Assembly (NCBI RefSeq): GCF_026898095.1
Contig: NZ_CP114015.1
Coordinates: forward strand, 682,001-746,000
Direction of reading: 5' to 3'
Source: Arthrobacter sp. ATA002
GTDB lineage: Bacteria; Actinomycetota; Actinomycetes; Actinomycetales; Micrococcaceae
Length of the DNA: 64,000 nucleotides
A program made the translations under genes and the position numbers. Shown in pieces: positions 46,592 to 57,101 of this stretch. A model generated the notes under the pieces. The model saw only the letters and a program-made list of their open reading frames with translations, searched no databases and was not told the DNA's origin. Numbering within the stretch: position 1 is the first letter of the stretch; each line of letters begins with the position of its first letter.

Positions 46592-47734
46592 TCAGGGGTG
46601 GGTGTGCCCCGCGGCGTCCAGCAGCCGGCGAAGGCCCACCCGGTCCGTCTTGCCGTTGGGCAGCAGGGGCAGCGCCTCCAGCAGCAGCACCACCTTGGGT
46701 ACAGCCGCCTTACCGAGGGAGGAGCGGACAGCGTCCTTCACTTTTTCGGGGTCCACGGAGCCCACGACGGCGGCGCCCACCAGAGTTCCCCACTCCGGGC
46801 TGTCCAGGCCCAGGACCACTGCTTCGGAGACCTCCGGCAGCTGCTCGATCGCAGCGGCGACGGCAGCTGCGGAGATTTTGATGCCGCCGGTGACGAGGAC
46901 GTCATCCAACCGGCCGGAAATTGTCACCCGCCCGCTCTCCACCGTGCCGGCGTCATCGGTGCGGTACCAGCGTTTGCCCGAATTGAAGCGGAACCGGTCG
47001 GCGGTCAGTTCCGGCCGGCCCAGATAGCCTTCGGCCAGCACGTCACCGGCGATCCACAGGGACCCGGATTCCACCGCGACGTCGACGCCGGGCAGCGGAA
47101 CGCCGTCGTACACGCAGCCCCCGCACGTTTCGCTCATCCCATACGTGGTGACGACGTTCAAGCCCAGGGCCGCGGCGTCAGCCAGCAGTCCCGGGCCGGC
47201 GGGTGCCCCGCCAAGGAGGATGGCGTTGAACCGGCGCAGCACGCGCAGGGTCTCGGGCTCGGGGTTGGTCAGCAGCCGGTGCAGCTGGGTGGGAACCAGC
47301 GACGTGAAGCGGTTCCGGTCCGTCATGTCGGCGGCCGCTGAAGTGAAACGGGCGGCGCTGAAGGACCCGGACGTGTCCATAAAGACCGGCTGGGTGCCGG
47401 CGTAGAGGGAGCGCACCAGGACCTGGACCCCGGCGATGTAGTGGGCCGGCAGTGCCATCAGCCACTGGCCGTCGGCCTGCAGTGCCATGGCCGTGGCCAT
47501 CGACGAGGCAGCAAGGGCGTCCGTGGTGAGCATGGCCTGTTTGGGGGTTCCGGTGGATCCGGAGGTGCTGATGACCAGAGCGATGTCGTCGTTGGGCAGC
47601 TCACCGGAGAAGGTCTGGTCCGGGTTCGCGTGCGGTGCGACGGCGGGGCCCTCGCCGGCGAGGGCTGCGGCCAGCGGGGCCATCAGCGTTTCGGCATTGA
47701 AGCCGGCGGGAGTGTGGACGGTCAGCAGTTCCAT
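46592..47734 (-). CDS. menE: o-Succinylbenzoate-CoA ligase
   Basis: It activates o-succinylbenzoate with ATP and CoA in menaquinone synthesis. The 380-residue ANL adenylating enzyme is short, as usual for actinobacterial MenE. It has the P-loop ISTSGSTGTPKQAML, the VVTTYGMSETCGG block, the RTDD(A)G motif and the C-terminal catalytic Lys region LPNGKTDRVGLR. It starts at ATG 47734, 9 nt after the menB stop, in one operon. Confidence 0.94.
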   Translation of the reverse strand: MELLTVHTPAGFNAETLMAPLAAALAGEGPAVAPHANPDQTFSGELPNDDIALVISTSGSTGTPKQAMLTTDALAASSMATAMALQADGQWLMALPAHYIAGVQVLVRSLYAGTQPVFMDTSGSFSAARFTSAAADMTDRNRFTSLVPTQLHRLLTNPEPETLRVLRRFNAILLGGAPAGPGLLADAAALGLNVVTTYGMSETCGGCVYDGVPLPGVDVAVESGSLWIAGDVLAEGYLGRPELTADRFRFNSGKRWYRTDDAGTVESGRVTISGRLDDVLVTGGIKISAAAVAAAIEQLPEVSEAVVLGLDSPEWGTLVGAAVVGSVDPEKVKDAVRSSLGKAAVPKVVLLLEALPLLPNGKTDRVGLRRLLDAAGHTHP

Positions 47735-47743
47735 GGCGGCGGC

Positions 47744-48697
47744 CTAGAAGTAGTAGGGGAAGGAGGACCAGTCGGGCTCCCGTTTTTCGAGGAAGGCTTC
47801 CTTGCCTTCCACCGCTTCGTCGGTCATATAGGCCAGCCGGGTGGCTTCCCCGGCGAACACCTGCTGCCCGGCCAGGCCGTCATCGGCCAGGTTGAAGGCG
47901 AACTTCAGCATGCGGATGGCCTGCGGGGACTGCCGGGCAATGTCTGCCGCGTACTCCAGGGCCACTTTTTCCAGGTTTTCGTGGTCCACTGCCTCGTTGA
48001 CCGCGCCCATGGCCACCATGTCCTCCGCGGAGTATTCACGGGCCAGGAAGAAGATTTCGCGGGCCTTCTTCTGTCCGATTTGCCGGGCCAGCAGCGCCGA
48101 GCCGTAGCCGGCGTCGAAACTGCCCACGGTGGCGTCGGTCTGCTTGAACTTGCCGTGCTGCCGGGAGGCAATGGTCAGGTCCGAGACCACGTGCAGGCTG
48201 TGCCCGCCGCCGGCGGCCCACCCGTTGACGACGGCGATGACCACCTTGGGCATGGTGCGCATCAGCCGCTGGACTTCCAGGATGTGCAGCCGCCCGGCAC
48301 GGGCCGGATCGATGGTCTCCTTCGTTTCACCTTCTGCATACTTGTAGCCGTCGCGGCCGCGGATCCGCTGGTCGCCGCCGGAGCAGAAGGAATGGCCGCC
48401 GTCCCTGGGCGAGGGCCCGTTGCCGGTGAGCAGTACGGTGGCGACGTCGGGGGTCATCCGGGCGTGGTCCATGGCCCGGTACAGCTCATCCACGGTGCCG
48501 GGCCGGAAGGCGTTGCGGACTTCCGGGCGGTTGAACGCGATGCGCACCGTCGGCAGGTCGCGCACGATGCCGCCGTCGGCCGTGCGCTCCACTTGGCGGT
48601 GGTACGTCATGTCCTGCAGGTCCTCAAAACCTGCGACGAGACGCCACTGCTGCGGGTCGAAAATATCGGACACCTGTGCTGGAAGTTCTGTGCTCAC
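47744..48697 (-). CDS. menB: 1,4-dihydroxy-2-naphthoyl-CoA synthase
   Basis: It performs the Dieckmann-type ring closure of o-succinylbenzoyl-CoA. This crotonase-fold protein has FCSGGDQRIRGRDGY, the oxyanion loop GWAAGGGHSLHVVSDLTIAS and the MenB-specific QTDATVGSFDAGYGSALL. I prefer GTG 48697 (STELPAQVSDIF, the usual actinobacterial start) to the in-frame ATG at 48724. It is divergent from narG, with 98 nt between the starts. Confidence 0.94.
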   Translation of the reverse strand: MSTELPAQVSDIFDPQQWRLVAGFEDLQDMTYHRQVERTADGGIVRDLPTVRIAFNRPEVRNAFRPGTVDELYRAMDHARMTPDVATVLLTGNGPSPRDGGHSFCSGGDQRIRGRDGYKYAEGETKETIDPARAGRLHILEVQRLMRTMPKVVIAVVNGWAAGGGHSLHVVSDLTIASRQHGKFKQTDATVGSFDAGYGSALLARQIGQKKAREIFFLAREYSAEDMVAMGAVNEAVDHENLEKVALEYAADIARQSPQAIRMLKFAFNLADDGLAGQQVFAGEATRLAYMTDEAVEGKEAFLEKREPDWSSFPYYF

Positions 48698-48795
48698 ATT
48701 TCCGAGTTTATCGTTCCGTCCCAAACCGGCCGTGAGGCGGCCATTTTCGCCTTCGACACTGTCAGCTGACGGCGGCCCTGGAATACGTTGACCTC

Positions 48796-51700
48796 ATGGC
48801 TGGCTCCGCACCGGGGATCGATGGCCCCGCAACAGACGCAATGCTCAAGCTCGGCAGGTTCTTCACCCGCTGGGATGAAACCGCCGACGGCAGGGCGGTG
48901 TTCCGTGAGGGCGGGCGGAAGGGGGACTCCTTTTACCGCAACCGGTGGAGCCATGACAAAGTGGTCCGTTCCACCCACGGCGTGAACTGCACCGGCTCCT
49001 GCTCCTGGAAGGTCTACGTCAAGGACGGGATCATCACCTGGGAGGCACAGGAAACGGACTACCCGACGGTGGGTCCGGACCGGCCGGAATACGAGCCCCG
49101 CGGCTGCCCGCGCGGCGCCGCCTTCTCCTGGTACACCTATTCACCCACCCGGGTCCGCTATCCCTATGTCCGCGGCGTGCTGCTGGAGATGTACCGTGCG
49201 GCCAAACGCGAGACCGGCGACCCGGTGCTGGCCTGGGAACAGATCATCAATGATCCGCAGCGCCGCCGCACCTACCAGCAGGCCCGCGGCAAGGGCGGGC
49301 TGGTGCGCTCGAGCTGGGCCGAGGCCCTGGAGATGACCGCCGCGGCGCACGTCTTTACGATCAGGAACTACGGGCCGGACCGCTGCACCGGGTTCTCGCC
49401 GATCCCGGCCATGTCCATGGTCTCTCATGCGGCCGGCGCGCGGTTCATCAACCTGATTGGCGGGGTGATGAACAGCTTCTACGACTGGTACGCGGACCTG
49501 CCGGTGGCCAGTCCGCAGGTTTTCGGCGACCAGACGGACGTGCCGGAATCGGGGGACTGGTGGGACGCGACCTACCTGATGATGTGGGGCTCCAACATTC
49601 CGGTGACCCGCACTCCCGATGCGCACTGGATGGTGGAAGGGCGCTACCGCGGCACCAAGGTGGTGGCGGTGAGCCCGGACTATGCCGACAACATCAAGTT
49701 CGCCGACGAGTGGCTGCCGGCCCAGGCCGGCTCCGACGGCGCCCTGGCCATGGCGATGGGGCATGTCATCCTGAAGGAAAACTTCGTGGACCGGCGGGTG
49801 CCGTTCTTCGAGGACTATGTCCGCCGGTTCACGGACCTGCCGTTCCTGGTCACCCTGGAAACCCGCAGTGACGGCAGCGTGGTGCCGGGTAAGTTCCTTA
49901 CCGCCGCCGACCTTGGCCGCGGAGAGGCGAAGGCTGCCGACGCGGCCTTTAAGACGGTGCTGCTGGACCGCGACGCCGGCACCCCGGTGGTTCCCAACGG
50001 GTCGGTGGGTTTCCGGTACAACGACGCCGACGCCGGCAAATGGAACCTGGACCTGGAGGGTGTGGTGCCGGCGCTGTCGATCGCCGACGCGCCGTCGTGG
50101 GGGCGGGCAACATCCCGGGTGGATCTGCCCGCCTTCACGGACCCGACCGGCGTCGGCTCCGTGCTGCACCGCGGCGTGCCGGTGGCCTCCGTGGCGGGCC
50201 GGACCGTTACCACCGTCTTTGACCTGATGCTGGCACAGTACGGTGTGGGGCGGGAGGGGCTGCCGGGGCAGTGGGCGGCCGGTTACGACGACGCCGGCAC
50301 CCCCTACACCCCGGCCTGGCAGGAGGAGATCACCAATGTCCGCCCGGACGCGGTGCTCCGCACCGCCCGGGAGTTCGCCGCGAACTCCGAGAAGTCCAAA
50401 GGCCGGTCGATGATCATCCTCGGCGCGGGGATCTGCCAGTGGTACCACGGCGACGTGACCTACCGGGCCATCCTGGCCATGTTGATGCTGACCGGCTGCG
50501 AGGGACGCAACGGCGGCGGCTGGGCGCACTACGTGGGCCAGGAGAAGTGCCGCCCGATCACCGGCTGGGCCGCGATGGCGTCGGCCGGTGACTGGAACCG
50601 GCCGCCCCGGTTCATGATCGGCACCGCGTTTTGGTACATGCACACCGACCAGTTCCGTTCCGACGGCTATTCCTCCGACTCGCTGCAGTCGCCGCTGGCC
50701 TCCGGGCACCTGCGCGGCATGCACACCGCCGACGTGATCGCGAAGTCCACGCGGATGGGCTGGATGCCGTTCTTTCCGCAGTTCGACGCCAGGAATTCCC
50801 TGGACATCGCGGATGAGGCAGTGGCCGCAGTGGCCCGCGGCGAGGCGGGTGATGAGGCGTCCTGGGTGGCGAAGCGGCTCAAGGACGGGCGGCTGCGGTT
50901 CGCCGTCGAAGACGTGGACGCCCCGGCCAACTGGCCCCGGACCCTCATTCTGTGGCGTTCAAACCTGCTGGGGTCCTCGGCCAAGGGCGAGGAGTATTTC
51001 CAGAAGCACCTGCTCGGAACCCTGAACAATGTCATGGGCGCGGACCACGGCGAATCGCGGCCCGCCGACGTCGTCTGGCACGAAAAGGCGCCGCAGGGAA
51101 AACTGGATTTGCTGGTCTCGGCGGACTTCCGCATGACCAGCTCCACCCTGCTCTCCGACGTCGTGTTCCCGGCCGCCACCTGGTACGAAAAGTACGATCT
51201 GTCCTCCACCGACATGCATCCGTACGTACATGCCTTTACCCCGGCCATCGCCCCGCCGTGGGAAGCCAAGACCGACTATGACCTGTTCCGGCTGCTCGCC
51301 GAGGAGTTCTCCCGGCAGGCCGCCGCCCATCTGGGGGTGCGGAAGGACCTGGTGGCCACCGCGCTGACCCATGACACGCCGGGGGAGCTTGCCCAGCCCG
51401 GCGGCCACGCCCCCGATTGGAAGGGAACGGACATCCCTGCCATTCCCGGGAAAAACCTGCCCGAGCTCAAAATCGTGGAGCGGGATTACACGGCGGTCGG
51501 GGAGAAGTTCGTTGCCATCGGGCCGCTCGCGGACAAGCTCGGCCTCACCACCAAGTTTGTGAAATACGACGTGAGCAAGCCGCTGGAAGAGCTGGCCCGC
51601 AAGCACGGGGTCTTTGACCGCGGCGCCGCAGTGGGCCGCCCGGCCGTTGACACCGACGCCCGGATGGCCGAGGCCATCCTGCGGCTCTCCGGAACCACCA

Positions 51701-52515
51701 ACGGCGAACTGGCGGTGCAGGGCTTCCGGACCCTGGAGAAACGGACCGGCAGGCCGCTGGCGGACCTGGCTGAAGGGGCCGAGGATAAAAAGATCACCTT
51801 CCGCGACACCCAGGACCGGCCGACGCCGGTGATCACGTCGCCGGAGTGGTCCGGCTCGGAGACCGGCGGACGGCGGTACGCCCCGTTCACCATCAACATC
51901 GAACGGCTCAAACCCTTCCACACCCTGACCGGACGCATGCACTTCTTCCTGGACCACGACTGGATCCAGGACATGGGGGAGGCCCTGCCCATCTACCGGC
52001 CGCCGCTGGACATGCACCGCCTGTTCGGGGAGCCGCAGCTGGGCACCCGCGGCGATCTCTCGGTGGCCGTGCGGTACCTGACCCCGCACAACAAGTGGTC
52101 CATCCATTCCGAGTACCAGGACAACCTGCTGATGCTCTCGCTGTCCCGCGGCGGAACCGCCGTCTGGATGAGCACTCAGGACGCGGCGCTGATCGAGGTG
52201 GCGGACAACGACTGGGTGGAGTGCATCTCCAACAACGGGGTCCTGGTGGGCCGGGCCATCGTGTCCAGCCGGATGCCCGCCGGGGTCATTTACGTCCACC
52301 ACGCCCAGGAACGCATCATCGACACTCCGAAGTCCGAAGCGACCGGCCGCCGCGGCGGCATCCACAACTCGGTGACCCGGATCCTGGTCAAGCCCACCCA
52401 CATGATCGGCGGGTACGCGCAGCTGTCCTGGGCCTTCAACTACCTCGGCCCCACCGGCAACCAGCGCGACATTGTTTCCGTTGTCCGCAAACGCTCCCAG
52501 GAGGTGGCGTACTGA
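48796..52515 (+). CDS. narG: Respiratory nitrate reductase alpha subunit
   Basis: This is the catalytic subunit of the membrane-bound nitrate reductase, carrying Mo-bis-MGD and one 4Fe-4S cluster (FS0). The 1239-residue protein shows the N-terminal His/Cys cluster motif THGVNCTGSCSWKVYV with the last Cys in RGCPRGAAFS. The Mo-ligand Asp region is FYDWYADLPVASPQVFGDQTD, in two conserved blocks. No twin-arginine leader is obvious, though NarG proteins retain only a vestigial one. The start ATG 48796 has only a weak ribosome binding site. It overlaps narH by one base (TGATG). Intact. Confidence 0.97.
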   Translation: MAGSAPGIDGPATDAMLKLGRFFTRWDETADGRAVFREGGRKGDSFYRNRWSHDKVVRSTHGVNCTGSCSWKVYVKDGIITWEAQETDYPTVGPDRPEYEPRGCPRGAAFSWYTYSPTRVRYPYVRGVLLEMYRAAKRETGDPVLAWEQIINDPQRRRTYQQARGKGGLVRSSWAEALEMTAAAHVFTIRNYGPDRCTGFSPIPAMSMVSHAAGARFINLIGGVMNSFYDWYADLPVASPQVFGDQTDVPESGDWWDATYLMMWGSNIPVTRTPDAHWMVEGRYRGTKVVAVSPDYADNIKFADEWLPAQAGSDGALAMAMGHVILKENFVDRRVPFFEDYVRRFTDLPFLVTLETRSDGSVVPGKFLTAADLGRGEAKAADAAFKTVLLDRDAGTPVVPNGSVGFRYNDADAGKWNLDLEGVVPALSIADAPSWGRATSRVDLPAFTDPTGVGSVLHRGVPVASVAGRTVTTVFDLMLAQYGVGREGLPGQWAAGYDDAGTPYTPAWQEEITNVRPDAVLRTAREFAANSEKSKGRSMIILGAGICQWYHGDVTYRAILAMLMLTGCEGRNGGGWAHYVGQEKCRPITGWAAMASAGDWNRPPRFMIGTAFWYMHTDQFRSDGYSSDSLQSPLASGHLRGMHTADVIAKSTRMGWMPFFPQFDARNSLDIADEAVAAVARGEAGDEASWVAKRLKDGRLRFAVEDVDAPANWPRTLILWRSNLLGSSAKGEEYFQKHLLGTLNNVMGADHGESRPADVVWHEKAPQGKLDLLVSADFRMTSSTLLSDVVFPAATWYEKYDLSSTDMHPYVHAFTPAIAPPWEAKTDYDLFRLLAEEFSRQAAAHLGVRKDLVATALTHDTPGELAQPGGHAPDWKGTDIPAIPGKNLPELKIVERDYTAVGEKFVAIGPLADKLGLTTKFVKYDVSKPLEELARKHGVFDRGAAVGRPAVDTDARMAEAILRLSGTTNGELAVQGFRTLEKRTGRPLADLAEGAEDKKITFRDTQDRPTPVITSPEWSGSETGGRRYAPFTINIERLKPFHTLTGRMHFFLDHDWIQDMGEALPIYRPPLDMHRLFGEPQLGTRGDLSVAVRYLTPHNKWSIHSEYQDNLLMLSLSRGGTAVWMSTQDAALIEVADNDWVECISNNGVLVGRAIVSSRMPAGVIYVHHAQERIIDTPKSEATGRRGGIHNSVTRILVKPTHMIGGYAQLSWAFNYLGPTGNQRDIVSVVRKRSQEVAY

Positions 52516-54292
52516 TGCGCATCATGGCTCAGACAGCAATGGTGATGGCACTGGACAAGTGCATCGGCTGCCATACCTGCTCCGTGACCTGCAAGCAGGC
52601 GTGGACCAACCGGGCGGGCACCGAGTACGTCTGGTTCAACAACGTGGAAACCCGGCCCGGCCAGGGCTACCCGCGCCGGTATGAAGACCAGGAGAAGTGG
52701 AAGGGCGGCTGGGACCTGAACAGCCGCGGCAAGCTGAAGCTGAAGGCCGGCGGCCGGCTCGCCAAGCTCTTTGGCCTCTTCGCCAGCCCCGTCCAGCCCG
52801 AACTGGACGACTACTACGAGCCGTGGACCTACGACTACGAGAACCTCATCAACGCCCCCGCCGGCAACGACTTTCCGGTGGCGAAGCCCAAGTCCCTGAT
52901 CACCGGTGAGGACATGAAAATCGAGTGGTCCGCCAACTGGGACGACAGCCTGGGCGGATCGCCGCGCACCTCCCTCACCGATCCGGTGCTGGAGAAGATG
53001 CGCCGCGACGCGGAGGAGAAGGTGAAGCTGGAATTCGACTCCACCTTCATGTTCTACCTGCCGCGGATCTGCGAGCACTGCCTGAATCCCTCCTGCATGG
53101 CATCCTGCCCGTCCGGGGCCATCTACAAGCGCGAGGAGGACGGCATTGTGCTCGTGGACCAGGACCGCTGCCGCGGCTGGCGGCAGTGCGTCACCGGCTG
53201 CCCGTACAAGAAGATGTACTTCAACCACCGCTCCGGCAAGGCGGAAAAGTGCACCTTCTGCTATCCGCGCATCGAGGTGGGCCTGCCGACGGTCTGCGCT
53301 GAAACCTGTGTGGGCCGGCTGCGCTACATCGGGATTTTCCTGTACGACGCCGACCGGGTCACCGAGGCCGCCTCCACGCCCAACGTGCAGGACCTGTACG
53401 AGGCCCAGCTGGATTTAATGATGGACCCCAATGATCCGGACGTGATTGCCGGTGCCCGGGCGGAAGGCATTCCCGAGGACTGGCTGGACGCGGCCCGGCG
53501 CTCGCCGGTGTACGCGCTCGCCAAGACCTTCCGCGTGGCCCTGCCGCTGCATCCGGAGTACCGGACCATGCCCATGGTCTGGTATGTTCCGCCGCTGTCC
53601 CCGATTGTGGACGTGCTGAACGAACAGGGGCACGACGGCGAGAGCGCGGACAATCTCTTCGGCGCCATCGAGGCGCTGCGGATTCCGGTGGAGTATCTGG
53701 CCGAACTGTTTACCGCCGGGGACACCGGCCTGGTCACCGGCGTGCTGCGGAAGCTCGCTGCCATGCGCGCCTACATGCGCGACATCACCCTCGGTGACGC
53801 GCCGGACGAGCAGATCGCCGCCGGCGTCGGAATGACGGGCGAGCAGGTTGTGGCCATGTACCGGCTGATGGCCATCGCCAAGTACGAAGAGCGGTACGTC
53901 ATCCCCAGCGCCCATCTGGAGGACGCCCACAACCTGGAGGAGATTGGCTGCTCCCTGGATTCCGACGGCGGTCCCGGCATGGGCCAGACCGGCGTCTTCG
54001 GTGAGGCCTCGGGGAAGCCGGTGCCGGTGGCGGTGGAGAACTTTGCAGCGCTGCAGGCACGCCAGCGCGGGGAGGACCCCACCGGCAACGGGGAGCTGGG
54101 CGGACGGGTGAACCTGCTGAACTGGGACGGGCGCGGGTCGCCCCGGGCTTGTTCCCGGCCGACAATAACCGCGGCGAGCCCGGAACCACGGGCGGCTCAC
54201 CGCCCCGGGACGACGCGGACGGCACCCTGGGGGCGGCCTACGACCAGGCCGGCGGCGACGGTCCGGACCCGCAGGGAGGTGCCCGGAGATGA
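52515..54292 (+). CDS. narH: Respiratory nitrate reductase beta subunit, C-terminal frame break
   Basis: This is the electron-transfer subunit with four Fe-S clusters, taking electrons from NarI to NarG. The Cys groups are CIGCHTCSVTCK, CEHCLNPSCMASCP, CRGWRQCVTGCPYKK (Trp in place of one Cys, giving the 3Fe-4S cluster) and CTFCYPRIEVG with later Cys residues. The frame breaks at GGG 54145-54147. One G restores RGLFPADNNRGEPG and a 592-residue protein whose TGA overlaps the narJ ATG. As given, the frame runs on to 54356 with a scrambled tail. Confidence 0.95.
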
Positions 54293-54987
54293 GCCTGCTG
54301 GAGAAGCTGCTGGGCAAACCCGGCAGGGGGACCGTTGCGCCCGAACCGTACCGTGATGCCCACCCCCGGCGCAGCGCCGTCGTACGGCAGGCAGCGGGCC
54401 TGCTGCTGGAGTATCCGGACCAGGAACTGGTGGACCTGGTGCCGTCCCTGCGGGCGGCGCTCGCGGAGGTGGACGCCGACACCGGGCCGGTGGAGGACCT
54501 GTTGACCTGGCTGACGGCCGGGCCGCTGCCGGAGGTGCAGGCGGAATACGTGCAGGAGTTCGACCTTTCCAAGCGGCACAGCCTGCACCTGACCTACTGG
54601 ACCGACGGCGATACCCGGCGCCGCGGCGAGGCGCTCGCCGCCTTCAAAGAGGTCTACCGGGCGCACGGGGCGCTGCCGGAAGGTTCGGAACTGCCGGACT
54701 ACCTGCCCCTGGTGCTGGAGTTCGCCGCGAAGGTGTCCCCGGCGGACGGCTACGAACTGCTGCAGCGCTACCGGCCGTCGCTGGAACTGCTGCGGCTGGC
54801 GCTGCGCGACGACGGCCTGGCCTACTCCGGTGCCCTGGCCCTGGTCTGCGCCACACTGCCCGGGGTGTCTCCCGAGGACCGGCAGACGGTCATGCAGACC
54901 GCCGGCTACGGTCCGCCCACGGAAACCGTGGGCCTGGAACCCTACAGTTCGCGGCTGCTGCCGGTGCATGAGAGGAACGCCCCATGA
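54289..54987 (+). CDS. narJ: Nitrate reductase assembly chaperone
   Basis: NarJ (TorD-like) guides cofactor insertion and membrane attachment of NarGH and is not part of the mature enzyme. The 232-residue, mainly helical protein has AAGLLLEYPDQELVDLVP near the N-terminus and the conserved EYVQEFDLSKRHSLHLTYW block. It overlaps both neighbours (ATGA with narH and narI), so stoichiometric coupled translation is likely. Confidence 0.94.
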   Translation: MSLLEKLLGKPGRGTVAPEPYRDAHPRRSAVVRQAAGLLLEYPDQELVDLVPSLRAALAEVDADTGPVEDLLTWLTAGPLPEVQAEYVQEFDLSKRHSLHLTYWTDGDTRRRGEALAAFKEVYRAHGALPEGSELPDYLPLVLEFAAKVSPADGYELLQRYRPSLELLRLALRDDGLAYSGALALVCATLPGVSPEDRQTVMQTAGYGPPTETVGLEPYSSRLLPVHERNAP

Positions 54988-55793
54988 GACCCGCAGATGT
55001 GCCGCCGCCGGCCAACGTGCAGGTGGGACTGGATGACGTGATGCTCTGGGGTGTGCTGCCCTACGTGGTGCTGGCGGTGCTGATCCTCGGCTCCGTGTGG
55101 CGGTACCGTTACGACCAGTTCGGCTGGACCACCCGTTCCTCGCAGCTGTACGAGTCGCGGCTGCTGCGCATTGCGTCCCCGCTGTTCCACTTCGGGATTT
55201 TGGCGGTGATCGTGGGCCACTTTGTGGGCCTGGTGATCCCGAAAACCTGGATGGACGACGTTGGGATCAATGAGGACCGGTACCATTTCTTCGCCCTGTC
55301 GGTGGGATCCATCGCCGGATTCGCCACGCTCGTGGGCATCGTGCTCCTGATCTACCGGCGGCGGACCACCGGGCCGGTGTTCATGGCCACCACCCGCAAT
55401 GACAAAGTGATGTACCTTTTCCTGCTCGCCGCCATCCTCGCGGGCCTGGCCACCACCGTCTTTTCGGTCTTCGACGCAGGGATCGTGAACTACCGCGACA
55501 CGGTGTCCCCGTGGTTCCGGTCCATCTTCATCTTTCAGCCGGACATTACCGCGATGACCGCCGCCTCCCTGTCTTTCAAGATCCACACCCTGTGGGGGCT
55601 GGCGCTCTTTGCCCTGTGGCCTTTTACCCGGCTGGTCCACGCCTTTACCGCACCGCTGCAGTACCTCTTCCGGCCGTACATCGTGTACCGGTCACGGGGA
55701 AAACGCCCAGCCCCGGGGTCAGCAACGCCGCGCGGCAGCTGGGCGCCGGTGGGTACACCGGACCGCGACCGCAAAGGAACACCCCGCACCTGA
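54984..55793 (+). CDS. narI: Respiratory nitrate reductase gamma subunit
   Basis: This is the membrane cytochrome b subunit that oxidises menaquinol and binds two haems. The 269-residue protein has five membrane helices. His ligands lie in SPLFHFGILAVIVGHFVGL and in KIHTLWGLALF ... RLVHAFTAPLQYL. The C-terminal 40 residues are Pro/Arg-rich and cytosolic. It starts at ATG 54984 overlapping narJ. Confidence 0.94.
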   Translation: MRPADVPPPANVQVGLDDVMLWGVLPYVVLAVLILGSVWRYRYDQFGWTTRSSQLYESRLLRIASPLFHFGILAVIVGHFVGLVIPKTWMDDVGINEDRYHFFALSVGSIAGFATLVGIVLLIYRRRTTGPVFMATTRNDKVMYLFLLAAILAGLATTVFSVFDAGIVNYRDTVSPWFRSIFIFQPDITAMTAASLSFKIHTLWGLALFALWPFTRLVHAFTAPLQYLFRPYIVYRSRGKRPAPGSATPRGSWAPVGTPDRDRKGTPRT

Positions 55794-55851
55794 CCCGGCA
55801 CCTGTGCCGGTACCCGTCCGGGGAGCCAGCCCGCGAGTAAGGATCGACGCC

Positions 55852-57084
55852 ATGCCAGCATCAGCGCAAACCCCGGCATCCGCTGTGAACCTGGAATCCG
55901 GCCAGCTGCGGAACCTCATTGTCGCAACCATCGCGTCCACCGTGGGGTTCTGGGCCTGGACCATCATCGGCCCGCTCTCCAGCCGGTATGCGGCGGGCAT
56001 GGACCTGGGGGCAGGCCAAACCTCGATCCTGGTGGCCATGCCCATCCTGGTGGGTTCGGTGGCCCGCATCCCGGTGGGAGCACTGACGGACCGGTACGGC
56101 GGCCGCATCATGTTCACCATCATCCTGGGTGTCACCGCGCCGCTGGTGCTGCTGACCGGCATCGTGGGACAACTGGAGAACTTTCCCTTCCTGGTGGTGA
56201 TCGCGTTCTTCCTCGGTATTGCCGGCACCGTGTTCGCGATCGGCATTCCGTTCTGCTCGGCCTGGTACGACCGGACCCGCAAGGGCTTCGCCACCGGAGT
56301 TTTCGGGGCCGGCATGGTGGGCACCGCGGTGTCGGCGTTCTTCACGCCGCGGCTGGTCGAAGCGGCCGGGTACATGGGCGCCCACATCATCATCGCCGCC
56401 GTCGTGGCGGTAATGGCGCTGCTGAGCTGGCTGATCCTGCGCGAGTCCCCGGCGTGGAGCGCCCCCACAGAGCCGGTGCTGCCCAAGATCACGCATGCCT
56501 TCACGCTGCGGGCCACCTGGCAGCTGTGCTTCCTCTACGGGGTGGTGTTCGGAGCGTTCGTGGCGTTCTCCAACTACCTGCCCACGTATCTGGGCAACGT
56601 CTACGACTACGACGCCACAGCGGCCGGCACCCGGACCGCAGGATTCGCCGTCGCCGCCGTCATCGCCCGGCCGATCGGCGGAACCATCGCGGATAAGGTG
56701 GGGCCGAAGCTGGTCACCCTGGCCTCCCTCGCCGGCACAGTGGTGCTGGCCGTGATCGTGGCGCTCCGCCCGGAGGAGGAACGGGTGTACGGCACCGCGT
56801 TTATCCTGATGGCGCTCTTCCTGGGGCTGGGCACCGGCGGTGTCTTTGCCTGGGTGGGACGCGCCGCGCAGGCCCAGGACGTGGGAACAATCGGCGGGAT
56901 TATTGCCGCTGCGGGCGGGCTTGGCGGGTACTTTCCACCGCTTGTCATGGGTGCCACCTACGATCCGGCCAACCGCAGCTATTTTGTGGGGCTGATGCTG
57001 CTGGCCGCCTTTGCCGCCGTCGCCTTCCTGCTGACTTTTACCGTACGCAACGGCGGCAAAGTGGATGAGCGCACCCACACGTGA
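55852..57084 (+). CDS. narK: Nitrate/nitrite MFS transporter
   Basis: It imports nitrate and/or exports nitrite. The 410-residue protein has twelve membrane helices and the nitrate-porter signatures VGSVARIPVGALTDRYGGR and GLGGYFPPLVMG; the second Gly-rich nitrate motif is in GTGGVFAWVGRAAQ. It starts at ATG 55852 with AAGGATCG upstream, 58 nt after narI, and is the last gene of the nar operon. Confidence 0.93.
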   Translation: MPASAQTPASAVNLESGQLRNLIVATIASTVGFWAWTIIGPLSSRYAAGMDLGAGQTSILVAMPILVGSVARIPVGALTDRYGGRIMFTIILGVTAPLVLLTGIVGQLENFPFLVVIAFFLGIAGTVFAIGIPFCSAWYDRTRKGFATGVFGAGMVGTAVSAFFTPRLVEAAGYMGAHIIIAAVVAVMALLSWLILRESPAWSAPTEPVLPKITHAFTLRATWQLCFLYGVVFGAFVAFSNYLPTYLGNVYDYDATAAGTRTAGFAVAAVIARPIGGTIADKVGPKLVTLASLAGTVVLAVIVALRPEEERVYGTAFILMALFLGLGTGGVFAWVGRAAQAQDVGTIGGIIAAAGGLGGYFPPLVMGATYDPANRSYFVGLMLLAAFAAVAFLLTFTVRNGGKVDERTHT

Positions 57085-57101
57085 TTCTCTGCAATGAGGT
57101 T

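Noticed and set aside
48761..48770. GTCAGCTGAC palindrome in the menB-narG gap as a regulator site
   Set aside because: Only 10 bp, not extended on either side, and no match to a known FNR, NarL or Rex site.
49141..50724. 527-codon minus-strand ORF opposite narG
   Set aside because: A typical high-GC antisense open frame; the narG frame on the plus strand is fully conserved.
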